DNA of 64,000 nt from Paraburkholderia piptadeniae (GTDB lineage Bacteria > Pseudomonadota > Gammaproteobacteria > Burkholderiales > Burkholderiaceae): positions 65,113 through 129,112 of the forward strand of contig NZ_CYGY02000075.1 of the NCBI RefSeq assembly GCF_900007165.1. The letters are read 5' to 3'. The position numbers and the translations under genes are program-made. A model generated the notes under the pieces. The model saw only the letters and a list, made by a program, of their open reading frames with translations. It had not been told where the DNA came from and ran no database searches. How positions within the stretch are numbered: position 1 is the stretch's first letter; the number at the start of each line of letters is the position of its first letter. Positions 36,947 through 45,247 of the stretch are shown in pieces.

Positions 36947-37258
36947 GGCGCAGTTATGCGAAAACGGGGCGGCTGTGAGGTCGGTGGTTTTTCGCAAATT
37001 GAGTCGCTTCCTTCGCAAGATCAGGCGCTTGGAGCCATATGCCCAAAAAATCAGCACCGTGATCTGGCTCCGGTCTCTGATGTCTGCTCGGCCTTCCTTG
37101 ACGGCGCAGTTTTGCGAAAGCGGGCCGCCTGTGCGGCCAATGGTTTTTCGCAAATCAGGCCGTTTCCTTAGTGAAACCAGGCACTTGGGGCAATATGTCC
37201 AAAAAAACAGAGACCTGATCCGGCAAAGGTCATGTACGACTGATCGCCCTTCGTGATC
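36947..37258. repeat. 156-bp tandem repeat with internal hairpins
   Basis: Two diverged units with a period of 156 bp, starting at 36,947 and 37,103 (both begin GGCGCAGTT). Each contains an inverted repeat based on TGCGAAA...TTTTTCGCAAA; in unit 2 it encloses a perfect GGCCGC-CTGT-GCGGCC stem. A run of A (CCCAAAAAA, CCAAAAAAA) follows in both. Because 156 is a multiple of three, one frame reads similar in both units (VVFRKLSRFL and MVFRKSGRFL), but hairpin conservation suggests a structured non-coding element. Confidence 0.6.
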
Positions 37259-37563
37259 AACGGCCGTTGCGACGTCGCTTTGGCAGCCCGCGACGTGCCG
37301 CCGGGCGGTCACGGGCAGGGCAATGCAATGTGAACATATGGCCACGTCGCGCGTCCGTCCCGAGGCAGCGTGCAGGGCAGGCGCGGATGTCACGAACTCA
37401 CCGATCCTGTCTTTTCAGCTGCGCTGGCGGAGGGCTTGCTGGGTGCTGAGCAGCGTATCGCCGAAAGACGCTGTTTTTTGCACCTCATAGCGCTGCCATC
37501 TTGCAGACAGTTCGCGTATTTTAATGCTTCGTCGCTGAACTGGCCGACCGAAATGGGGGAGAA

Positions 37564-38535
37564 GTGAAAAAACACATAAGCCGTAGTGAACCGCGTCGGG
37601 GGAATGCCCTGCGCCGTTGCTTCCTGGTTACCTATTTATATCAACGAGGACTCGAGAGCGGGGAATGGACCACGCAGGCTGGCGCGTCGCGCGCGCTCAA
37701 CGTGAGTCAGGCGGAGCTGTCGATGGCGCTGCGAATGGGCTCACTGCCAGAGGAGCTGCTCTCGATCTTTGCGGATCGCACCGAGATCAGCAGTCATACC
37801 GTGCGCGTCATACGCGAAGTCATGGCGCGTGACGGTCTTGAGACGGTACGTGAGCGAATCCGGCAGCATGTTACTGTTGGCATCCAGTTGCCCGCGAAGG
37901 CGGTGCTCGCGCTGGTAAAAGGCCGGATGTCTGAAGCAAGGAAAGTGGCAGCGTCGGCTGGCAGGGAGCAGGACAGACCCATTCCCCGGTCACAGGACTT
38001 ACCCATGGCTCTGTTCGATCGATACCATCGTGGAATCGTCGACGGGGAATGGACGAGTTACAGCGCCTGCTCCCGCGCGCTACGCATTTCCCGAAGGAAC
38101 ATAGGCGATGCCGTCGCTATCGGACAGCTACCGCCTGGCGTCAGATCGCTTTTCTGGGAAAGCCAGCTGACGTTCGCGGTGGGACGCAAACTGCTTGCAG
38201 TCGAAAGAAGGGTGGGCGCCCGGGAGCTAGATGCGCGTGCGAACAAGATCCGCTACATCGCGGACAAGTATACGGCCGGGCAAGTCCTGCGTGAGCTGAA
38301 TGGCGAGAACGTCCCGCCAGGGCCGTTCTCGCGCCTACGCATCAAAAAGGGTAGAGGCGCAGGGCGACTCATTATCGAGTGCGATCATCCGGATTTTCTG
38401 CTCCGTTATCGTCGCGAAATGGAAATCGCGCTTAACAAGGTCGTGAGCAAAATCGCCGTGGCTCAGGAAAGAGAGAAGCATTCCACGCTATTTCAGCTGG
38501 TCGAGCCATCGCAGCGTCCTCGCTCCGGCGGCTAG
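37564..38535 (+). CDS. protein with two ParB-like helix-turn-helix units
   Basis: A 323-residue protein starting at a GTG with GGGGGAG just upstream. It contains two related units: residues about 25-95 (YQRGLESGEWTTQAGASRAL, then LPEELLSIFADRTEISSHTV) and about 155-220 (YHRGIVDGEWTSYSACSRAL, then LPPGVRSLFWESQLTFAVGR). Each resembles the central HTH of ParB/KorB proteins, in which a short helix pair precedes an LP-x-x-(V/L) turn. There is no ParB nuclease/CTPase N-terminal domain. It is probably a DNA-binding protein; no ParA or plasmid genes lie near. Confidence 0.6.
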   Translation: MKKHISRSEPRRGNALRRCFLVTYLYQRGLESGEWTTQAGASRALNVSQAELSMALRMGSLPEELLSIFADRTEISSHTVRVIREVMARDGLETVRERIRQHVTVGIQLPAKAVLALVKGRMSEARKVAASAGREQDRPIPRSQDLPMALFDRYHRGIVDGEWTSYSACSRALRISRRNIGDAVAIGQLPPGVRSLFWESQLTFAVGRKLLAVERRVGARELDARANKIRYIADKYTAGQVLRELNGENVPPGPFSRLRIKKGRGAGRLIIECDHPDFLLRYRREMEIALNKVVSKIAVAQEREKHSTLFQLVEPSQRPRSGG

Positions 38536-39154
38536 GGCGAGCCGTTGTGCCGCGGCGTTGCCTCCCGGCAGAGCGCCTCAAGCTACATGAGCGGCGTCCA
38601 CTTCAATGAGACATCACTCTGCATCCGGCGCTAAATTTCTTGCCAGCTCGGCCCGTTCGCCCTGTTGCTATTGAACGGCGTAATCACGGCAGACGCGCTA
38701 CAACCTTTCTCAGGTTGCCGGCCAATACGACCGGCAAGACGGTCTGCGCTCGTCCCGCACACCCATCTGCCCTTTCTCCAGCAGACGGGAAGCCAGTTCT
38801 TCGTTGTCCTCCCGACCTGCAGATAGCGTTCGCTCTGACAGCGGACTCACGGGTGCCGTGGGCACAGCTCGTGCCGCTGTGAGCACCTGACTGCGTCGAA
38901 CGTCCTGCCATGCATGCGCCGCTCTGCCCGGCGCCGCTCCCTTGACTTTGGCGTGGCGTGGGCATGATGAATTAACGAAAGTTACTTCAACGTGCCATGC
39001 AATGCATAACGCGGCTTCACCGCCATGTGGTCAAAAGAAAACCGGACATCGCATTCATCGCGCTGGCGTCATTGCTTTCGTGCGTCTGTACTTTACAACG
39101 AACGGGTTTTTGCAATCTGGTGCTGGACGTCCTTGGTCGTTCATGGGGTATGCG
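38536..39154. other. gap with a perfect hairpin
   Basis: About 620 bp without a supported gene. A perfect 7-bp stem (TTGCCGG...CCGGCAA, 9-base loop) lies at 38,715-38,737. A TTGACT at about 38,942 could be part of a promoter for the next gene, but no matching -10 box is convincing. Confidence 0.35.
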
Positions 39155-39409
39155 ATGAAGCGCAGATCATCAGCGATCCCAGTACGCCAAGCGCCCAAAT
39201 CACCGGCGGCACTAGCCGACGCCGAATTGCAACACCTTGAAACGGTAGTACGCCATCTCTGCAATACGGACGTCCTTGATGCGAAACTTAGTCTCGGCGT
39301 GTCTTACTGGCTTAGCCGGATTGCAGAGATTGAACAGAGATTTTATTTGGTCCCGCCGCAGCTCCGACGGCTGGCGCTGCTGCGAAAGATGCTAGCGGAT
39401 GTGAGCTGA
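39155..39409 (+). CDS. small hypothetical protein
   Basis: An 84-residue soluble protein. After a basic N-terminus (MKRRSSAIPVRQAPKSPAAL) it is largely helical with heptad-like leucines (DAELQHLETVVRHL, WLSRIAEIEQRF, LRRLALLRKMLADVS). I chose the ATG at 39,155, which has GGGGT upstream; an ATG at 39,143 is equally in frame. No family is recognised. The coding character is better than that of the surrounding frames. Confidence 0.5.
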   Translation: MKRRSSAIPVRQAPKSPAALADAELQHLETVVRHLCNTDVLDAKLSLGVSYWLSRIAEIEQRFYLVPPQLRRLALLRKMLADVS

Positions 39410-40000
39410 ACGACCGGACATTCGAACCGGCGGGTACATCCTGTCTTCGCCCTGACTCTGGGGAGTGTCGGAGTAAATCGGGATAACGAACCTCTTTCCT
39501 CAGAGATTGTTCTTCATGCCATCAGGTGATCTCGCACGACGGATTGGTTGATGCAATAAACGCAGCGCGTCCACGCCCACTTGCTCGACGAAAGTAGCAA
39601 AACAAAAAAGTCATAACCTGCCGCGCTCCCTGATCGACAGACTTGCTTTGATAGCGCCAGGTCTGACGGGAGTACTGGCGGGACATGCGAAAGGCCTGCA
39701 ACGACGCTGGCAGAAACGAGCGCCGAAGGCGTATGCGTCGGTTGTTGGCGAAAAACGTTGTTCTGCGGCGATCGCCGCCCAGATGCAATGGCGCGCCGTG
39801 CCGACTGGGGTGAGAGCCGACGGAAGATTTGGGGGGAGGCGGGCAGTCTGAGGAGACCTTGCCTTCCGCTAATTGTCGTTGTCGTCCCGGTGGGCACGGG
39901 CCGCCCCGACACGGAGCAAGCTCTTGAACGAGGCCGTGGGCGTCCTCGTCGCTGTGGTACCCTTTCTTCAAGGCATGAATTCCATGAACGGAGATTGACC
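39410..40000. other. gap with a startless open frame
   Basis: About 590 bp. A plus-strand frame open from 39,552 to 39,851 has some protein-like composition (LPRSLIDRLALIAPGLTGVL, LQRRWQKRAPKAYASVVGEK) but no start codon or ribosome-binding site in the right place, so it may be a gene fragment. Nothing else is identifiable. Confidence 0.3.
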
Positions 40001-40120
40001 ATGAATCTCGGTTTGTTCGTCCTGTTTCTCTTAGCGCCGATTCTGGGCTACGGTGCTTACATGAGCAGTCGCGGTCGCAAGCACGATCGGCAACGGCGGC
40101 ACCGGCGTATCGCGCGCTGA
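40001..40120 (+). CDS. small basic membrane peptide, paralog 1
   Basis: A 39-residue peptide: a hydrophobic N-terminal helix (MNLGLFVLFLLAPILGYGAY) followed by an arginine-rich tail (RKHDRQRRHRRIAR). GGAG lies eight bases before the ATG. The next two small frames at 40,403 and 40,682 encode similar peptides of the same plan, so this is a tandem gene family rather than chance. The likely topology is one helix with a positively charged cytoplasmic tail. Function unknown. Confidence 0.6.
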   Translation: MNLGLFVLFLLAPILGYGAYMSSRGRKHDRQRRHRRIAR

Positions 40121-40164
40121 TTGATGAACTGAACTAAAGTTGCCGTGTTTCTACCTGTCTAGAG

Positions 40165-40193
40165 GCACGCGTTCGTCGTGCGTCGCTTTTTTG
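40165..40193 (+). terminator. possible terminator after paralog 1
   Basis: GCACG-CGTTCGT-CGTGC forms a 5-bp stem, and a run of six T begins five bases later. Stem and spacing are weak, but it lies 45 bp after the small gene, which suits a terminator. Confidence 0.4.
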
Positions 40194-40402
40194 TTGAGTG
40201 CCGTGCACGACCAGACGGAAAGAGCGCCGCCAGTAGGTAGGGCCGTTTCTGCCACACACGTCCTGCTGGTATTTTTACCTGAGGGCCGCGCATGTGCGCC
40301 ATTTGACGCGGGCTTGGACCGTGTCAGAAATAAAGACAGGGTCTTGTCGAGAGTTTCGTGCTAACGTTCATTCACGGAGTGTTCGTGCGAAGGAGAGGGC
40401 GC

Positions 40403-40522
40403 ATGGATATCAGTTTTCTGGTACTCGGCGCCGCACTTGTCATGTGTGGACTTGGCTCGCTGATGGATCACAACGCACGCAAGGTCACGCGGCAACGCCG
40501 TCGTCCGCGCATTCCTCGATAG
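40403..40522 (+). CDS. small basic membrane peptide, paralog 2
   Basis: Also 39 residues: MDISFLVLGAALVMCGLGSL forms the hydrophobic part, and NARKVTRQRRRPRIPR the basic tail. A strong AGGAGAGG lies just upstream of the ATG. It shares the pattern of a membrane helix, then RK-x-x-RQRR, with paralog 1. Conservation of length and tail motif between the two supports translation of both. Function unknown. Confidence 0.62.
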   Translation: MDISFLVLGAALVMCGLGSLMDHNARKVTRQRRRPRIPR

Positions 40523-40681
40523 GCAGCGACGAGCAGTCCGGCGGCAAGACGACGCGCACCGAACCGCGGACCCGACGTGCGCCGGATCTTCGGCGTGTCG
40601 TGACTGTTCTAACGCGGGTCTCAAGTTTTTCGGCGTCGCCACGGTTGGAACGCCTGCGGTTTCCACAAAACGGAGAATCAC

Positions 40682-40793
40682 ATGGGCTTCAGTTTTTTTT
40701 GCGCTTGGCGTGGCTGTGGCCTTGTCTGTACTTGGTCTGGTCATGGACCGTAACGGCCGCAAGGCGGACCGCGCTCGTCGGCGCATGTCATAA
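40682..40793 (+). pseudogene. third small membrane peptide gene, frame broken in a T8 tract
   Basis: The ATG at 40,682 has GGAG eight bases upstream. As written, eight T after the AG of codon 4 give a 23-residue frame ending at a TAA. With seven T the frame becomes 36 residues (MGFSFFALGVAVALSVLGLV, then MDRNGRKADRARRRMS), a clear third paralog ending at 40,793. The extra T may be a mutation, a sequencing error, or a site where polymerase slippage or phase variation restores the frame. A terminator follows 48 bp downstream. Confidence 0.6.
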
Positions 40794-40840
40794 CGCCGTT
40801 GCAGGGTTATCGCCGGGCAGACAGCAGACAGACACAGGAA

Positions 40841-40867
40841 GGCTGCAGCTTCGGGTGCGGCCTTTTT
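40841..40867 (+). terminator. Rho-independent terminator after the small-peptide genes
   Basis: GGC-T-GCA pairs with TGC-G-GCC around a GCTTCGGG loop, followed directly by five T and more T-rich sequence. It lies 48 bp after the third small frame. Confidence 0.7.
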
Positions 40868-41062
40868 CATTTTCTGATTCCTGTGTCGGAGCTTCTCGCC
40901 TTCGGACATGCATGCCAGCGCGCCGTTTGAATGCAAGCTTGCGCTTAACCTCGATTTTGATTGTTGTTGCCCGACCGCTACCGCTATTGCGTCGCATGAC
41001 CATAACGGATGGTGGCTCCTGTTATGGGAACAGGCGCCCTGGTGTCCCTCCTGGCGAGCGCT

Positions 41063-42157
41063 TCACCGGTGCTTGCGGACCACCAGCCAGCGCGGCGCCC
41101 TGAATCGGACGATGCTCACGTAGAGCCACACGTATGTCGCGGCAAACACGATGACGAAACAGAACAGATGCAGCGTATGCCGCCAGAACAGCGTCGCGGG
41201 AATCACAGCGATCAGGCAAAGCAGCCACAGATAAGGCGACGTCAGCGAATTGCGCCGTGTCAGTTCGCGCGCCGTGCGCGCGCCAACGGCCCAGCGCATC
41301 AGACGCTTGTAGACGAGCATGTGCAGATGTACGCCATCGGGAATCCCCGGCGACATCCCGCGAATGAACTTCTTCCGATAGATCGAAAAGCAGGTCTCGA
41401 AGATCGGATACATGAACAGCAGCACGGGATACCACGCTGACACGTCGCGGTTGCGCATCACGAGCATGATCGACAGTTCGCCGAGCATGAAGCCGATGAA
41501 GTAGGCGCCGCCGTCGCCGAGAAAGATCAGGCCGGCGGGGAAGTTCCAGATGAAGAAGCCCATCACCGCGCCCATCATGATCAAGGACGCCGACAGCACG
41601 ATCGGATCATGTACCTGGAACGCGACATATGCGAGCGATGCGAACATCATGAACGCGACCATCGACGCGAGCCCGTTGAAGCCATCGATTATATTGATCG
41701 CATTCGCCAGCGCGGCAACGGCCAGCACGGTCACGGCGCACGAAATCGCCGCATACGACAGCAGAAAATCGAGCGGCGGCACGCTGATGCGTGTGACGGC
41801 GATCCCGAGCACGAAGTACGCAAGCGCCGCCGCGACCATCGTGCAGATCAGGCGCACGAGCGGCGAGACCTTCTTCGTCAGATCTTCGATCAGGCCGGAA
41901 GCGAACGCCGGCATCCCGCACGCGACAACGCCCAGAATGCCCGCCGACACGCCCGGATACGCGCCATGCAGCTGGATCGCGGACGCGACGAGCCCCACCA
42001 GAATCCCCGTTCCGCCGATACGCGGCACGGGCCGCGCGTGGAATTTCTGCACGCCGCCCAGATCGGTGTCCGCGAACGTTTCATGCAGATGCGCATAACG
42101 CACGATCACGAGCGTGACCAGTAGTGAAACGATGAAGCCGAGCGCGAAACTAAGCAT
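41063..42157 (-). CDS. undecaprenyl-phosphate sugar-1-phosphate transferase (WecA/MraY family)
   Basis: A 364-residue membrane protein with about eleven helices. The conserved cytoplasmic loops are intact: KFHARPVPRIGGTGILVG, NAINIIDGFNGLASMVAF, IFLGDGGAYFIGFMLGEL and SPGIPDGVHLHMLVYKR, the last with the HxH/R-type residues of WecA-like enzymes. It is longer than, and distinct from, the WbpL-like protein at 32.7 kb. It stands apart from the glycan clusters, and a damaged copy lies at 34 kb. It probably initiates another undecaprenyl-linked glycan. Confidence 0.9.
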   Translation of the reverse strand: MLSFALGFIVSLLVTLVIVRYAHLHETFADTDLGGVQKFHARPVPRIGGTGILVGLVASAIQLHGAYPGVSAGILGVVACGMPAFASGLIEDLTKKVSPLVRLICTMVAAALAYFVLGIAVTRISVPPLDFLLSYAAISCAVTVLAVAALANAINIIDGFNGLASMVAFMMFASLAYVAFQVHDPIVLSASLIMMGAVMGFFIWNFPAGLIFLGDGGAYFIGFMLGELSIMLVMRNRDVSAWYPVLLFMYPIFETCFSIYRKKFIRGMSPGIPDGVHLHMLVYKRLMRWAVGARTARELTRRNSLTSPYLWLLCLIAVIPATLFWRHTLHLFCFVIVFAATYVWLYVSIVRFRAPRWLVVRKHR

Positions 42158-42186
42158 GAAAGTGGGGGCCGGAAAGCAAACGGAGG

Positions 42187-42192
42187 ATTATA
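42187..42192 (-). promoter_or_regulatory. candidate -10 box of the WecA-like gene
   Basis: TATAAT on the minus strand lies 30 bp before the ATG at 42,157. A -35 box at the usual distance is poor. The closeness to the start codon would give a short leader. Confidence 0.38.
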
Positions 42193-42237
42193 CAAATGAA
42201 ACGCAGCCCGCCCAGACGGGTTGACGGGCACTTCGGC

Positions 42238-42259
42238 GCATCACCTTAAGCGGTGATGC
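42238..42259. promoter_or_regulatory. perfect 8-bp inverted repeat
   Basis: GCATCACC and GGTGATGC enclose six bases. It lies about 45 bp upstream of the -10 box of the WecA-like gene and lacks a T-run, so it may be an operator rather than a terminator. No protein can be named. Confidence 0.35.
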
Positions 42260-42461
42260 CGATCCCATGCTATGCGGTTGGGGCCCCGGGCGCAGATCGT
42301 CTATAACCGTCTTGAGCAGGTGCGAAGAAACTATATGGCGGGCAAAGCGCTCGGGCAGATGACGCGGATTTGCGCGAGTCCGCGCGTGAGTTCCATCGCA
42401 CCGGTACGTGGCGTTGTTTTCGACGATAATGCGCCGCAACTACTGATTTCGTTCTTCGAAG

Positions 42462-42896
42462 ATGCGACTCAGAGTTCTCGCGTGCCTGACTGCGGCGTTG
42501 CTCGCCTCGCCGCTATCATCCATCGCAGCCCAATCAACCGCTCCGTTTTCGATGACGGGCGTCGCCGACAACGGCGATACCGTTGAGCTTCACATTGACA
42601 GTTCGCCCTCGAAATCCGCAACGATTCTAATAAAAGGCGACAGAACGGGGTTCCCTCCAAAATCCATCGCGTGTTCGTATGAACTTGAACCGATCCAGAA
42701 GGGCGCTCTCGAAAGTCCAATCGTCAAGATTAAGTTCAACGACAGGCAGACAATGACAATCGCCTGCGATCCATTGTCCGACAACTGCCACGCTGATGGT
42801 TACCCAACGATCGGCGGCACCAGCTTCTCCATCCTTTGGCGTATCAATCGGACTGACGCGCAGTCCGTCCGGGTAAAGACTCGCGCTTTGCACTAG
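42462..42896 (+). CDS. small secreted protein
   Basis: A 144-residue protein with a clear signal peptide (MRLRVLACLTAALLASPLSS, cleavage likely after AIAAQ-type sequence near residue 23). The rest contains four cysteines, which could form disulfides in the periplasm (IACSYELEP, IACDPLSDNCHADGYP). No domain is recognised. The ribosome-binding site is weak. It lies between the WecA-like gene on the other strand and the chemotaxis receptor; no functional link is evident. Confidence 0.6.
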   Translation: MRLRVLACLTAALLASPLSSIAAQSTAPFSMTGVADNGDTVELHIDSSPSKSATILIKGDRTGFPPKSIACSYELEPIQKGALESPIVKIKFNDRQTMTIACDPLSDNCHADGYPTIGGTSFSILWRINRTDAQSVRVKTRALH

Positions 42897-43045
42897 CCAG
42901 TCCGCGCGCGTCACGCATGCTCGAGCACGCGCGCCATCCCAAATCCTGCGTCATGGATTTTCCCTATCCAGAGCACGCGAACCGTCGCCGTTAGCCATCG
43001 ATGGGGCCGCCATCCCGGCTGCCCATTGCATGTCACGGACTCTCC

Positions 43046-44611
43046 ATGCTTAACAACCTCACTATCCGACAAGGACTGACGCTCGTCATCTGCGTATTTG
43101 CAGCGCTTCTTTTGGCGGTGATCGGCGTCGGTTGGGGCGCGCTGAAATTCAGCAACGACGGTCTGCAGAACGTGCAACAGACTTCGGCTGCGATGAACGC
43201 GCTTTCGTCGAGCTCGGAGAAGCTGTTGCAGGTCCGTCTGTCGCTGGGCAGCTACGAGACGCTCTTCAGCGTCGGCAAAGACACGGATGGGCTGCTCGCG
43301 GCCGCGCACAAGGTGCTCGAAGCGTCGAACGACGAGTTCCGGGTCTACATGGCCGGCCCGTTCGGCAGTGACGAAGAGCGCAAGCTCGCACAGACGGTCG
43401 CGGACGCACGCACCGCGCTCGTCAACCAGGCGATCGAGCCGGAGCACAAGGCGCTCGTCGACAACGACTTCAATACGTTCCGCACGATCCAGGGCGAAAC
43501 GGGCGACCACTACTACGGCATCTACGCGAAGGCGATCGACGCGCTCAAGCGCGCGCAGGCCGACAACCGTCAGCATCAGGCCGACCAGCTGAACCAGCGC
43601 TTCAGGATCTCGACGGGCGTTTTCTTCGCGGTCGGTGTGGCAGCCGTCGTGGTGGGCGCGCTGGCGCGCGCGGGTCTTTCCGCCGCCGTCGTAAAGCCCG
43701 TGAACCAGACGATCCGCCACTTCCGCAGCATGGCCGAGGGCGATTTGACCTCGACGGTCAAGGTGCGCTCGCGCAACGAGATGGGCCAGTTGCTGCAGGC
43801 GCTCGCGCAGATGCGCGACGGGCTCGTCGAAACCGTGTCGAAAGTGCGCGGCAGTACGCAGTCGATCACGATCGGCGCGAATGAAATCGCCGCCGGCAAC
43901 GCCGATCTGTCGAGCCGCACAGAGCAGCAGGCGGCCGCTTTGCAGCAGACGGCGGCGAGCATGGAAGAGCTGTCGGCGACCGTCAAGCAGAACACCGACA
44001 ACGCGAAGCTGGCGAACCGTCTCGCGCAAGGCGCGTTGCAGACGGTCGTGCGCGGCAGCGATGTGGTCACGCGTGTGACGGAAACGATGGACGGCATCAC
44101 CGAATCGTCGCGCAAGGTCGGCGAGATTATCGGCATCATCGAGGGCATCGCGTTTCAGACCAACATCCTCGCGCTGAACGCAGCGGTCGAGGCGGCACGA
44201 GCGGGCGAGCAGGGGCGCGGCTTTGCCGTCGTCGCATCGGAAGTGCGCGCGCTCGCGCAGCGCTCGGCCGCCGCAGCGAAGGAGATTTGCGATCTGATCG
44301 GCGATTCGACGGCGCAGGTCGAGCAGGGCGCGTCGCTTGTTGCTGATGCCCGGAAGACGATGCAGGAAGCGATGACGTCCGTCGAGCGCGTGACGGGCAT
44401 CATGACGGAGATCGAAGGCGCCGCGCACGAGCAGAGCGAAGGCATCGAGCAGATCAACAAGGCGATCGGCCAGATCGACGAAGTGACGCAGCAGAACGCA
44501 GCGCTCGTCGAGCAGGCTGCTGCTGAGGCGAAGACGCTTGAAGCGCAGGCTGTTTTGTTGCGCGAGGCGGTCGCGGTGTTTCGGGTTGATGAGACCGCGG
44601 GCGGTGCGTGA
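43046..44611 (+). CDS. methyl-accepting chemotaxis protein
   Basis: A 521-residue receptor. It has an N-terminal helix (residues about 10-32), a periplasmic four-helix-type sensor to about 190, a second helix near 190-215, a HAMP domain (AAVVKPVNQTIRHFRSMAEG) and a signalling domain. The hairpin tip IAFQTNILALNAAVEAARAG is fully conserved. It lacks a C-terminal CheR/CheB docking pentapeptide. The start MLNNLTIRQGL is chosen by family match; upstream in-frame codons look non-coding. The ligand is unknown. Confidence 0.95.
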   Translation: MLNNLTIRQGLTLVICVFAALLLAVIGVGWGALKFSNDGLQNVQQTSAAMNALSSSSEKLLQVRLSLGSYETLFSVGKDTDGLLAAAHKVLEASNDEFRVYMAGPFGSDEERKLAQTVADARTALVNQAIEPEHKALVDNDFNTFRTIQGETGDHYYGIYAKAIDALKRAQADNRQHQADQLNQRFRISTGVFFAVGVAAVVVGALARAGLSAAVVKPVNQTIRHFRSMAEGDLTSTVKVRSRNEMGQLLQALAQMRDGLVETVSKVRGSTQSITIGANEIAAGNADLSSRTEQQAAALQQTAASMEELSATVKQNTDNAKLANRLAQGALQTVVRGSDVVTRVTETMDGITESSRKVGEIIGIIEGIAFQTNILALNAAVEAARAGEQGRGFAVVASEVRALAQRSAAAAKEICDLIGDSTAQVEQGASLVADARKTMQEAMTSVERVTGIMTEIEGAAHEQSEGIEQINKAIGQIDEVTQQNAALVEQAAAEAKTLEAQAVLLREAVAVFRVDETAGGA

Positions 44612-45247
44612 AAGGCTGGCTGTGCCCATGACGCAGATGGTCCAGCATGGGCAGCCTTCATCAAAACGCAAATGCAGCGTCGCTTCGAAAAATCCAATAT
44701 CACGTGTGCCATCCTTGCGACTGCCTGCTATCCAGGCGTCGCCGAATTGATGCACGAACCCCTCGGTTTCTGTTCTTCGGCACATCTGCTGGCCCGGAAT
44801 GGTCACATGTTGGCTTTATCGTCAGGGGACCCCGAGGTCTTTGCAAGAGAACGGAAATGCCGCGCGTTATCAGCGAACAACGGGCCGGGCATACTTCCGC
44901 GGCAGGCCGCTCGGCCGATTTACAGACTTCGCATGATGATGCGAAGAGACGTTCTGCGTGATGGTTCGCATGTGGAGCCATCGTGGCGGCGCGCTCAGGT
45001 CTAGGCGCTCGTTGGCCATCAATAGCTCGACGAGCGAGACGCTTTGCGGCAACTTCCGCGGCAAACGGGCGACGAAGTGCAAACGCGGCTCGACGATTGT
45101 TGACCGGGCCCATCGGTCATTGCAAAACGCGGGTATCGACTTCCGGGATTCCCATTCTCAAAACGGATGTCCCTGCCAGTGTGAGTTTTAACTCGCGCGT
45201 ACGAATCGCATGCACCCGAAAGAAGTAAACTTTGTGTTTCAAGCCCA
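44612..45247. other. gap before the insertion-sequence remnants
   Basis: About 635 bp with many overlapping open frames, none with start signals or recognisable protein character. It is likely to be decayed mobile DNA, but I see no identifiable sequence. Confidence 0.35.

Noticed and set aside
36885-37256. A 123-residue repetitive protein across the 156-bp repeats
   Set aside because: The frame reads through both repeats, but there is no ribosome-binding site and hairpin conservation explains the similarity better. Mentioned in the findings as an alternative.
39522-39971. Minus-strand open frames opposite the startless frame at 39.6-39.85 kb
   Set aside because: Arg/Ser/Pro-rich without motifs. 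I could not decide which strand, if any, was once coding.
40294-41103. Plus-strand open frame of 269 codons across the small-peptide genes
   Set aside because: It overlaps two short frames that have their own Shine-Dalgarno sites and resemble each other; the long frame has no start signal and spans a strong terminator.
42911-44806. Minus-strand open frame of 631 codons
   Set aside because: It lies opposite the chemotaxis receptor, whose protein motifs are unmistakable. The composition (rich in Arg, His, Asp, Leu) is what the antisense of a GC-rich gene gives.
44700-45113. Minus-strand open frame of 137 codons
   Set aside because: No start signal or domain; composition is typical of non-coding GC-rich DNA. 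I kept the stretch as a gap.
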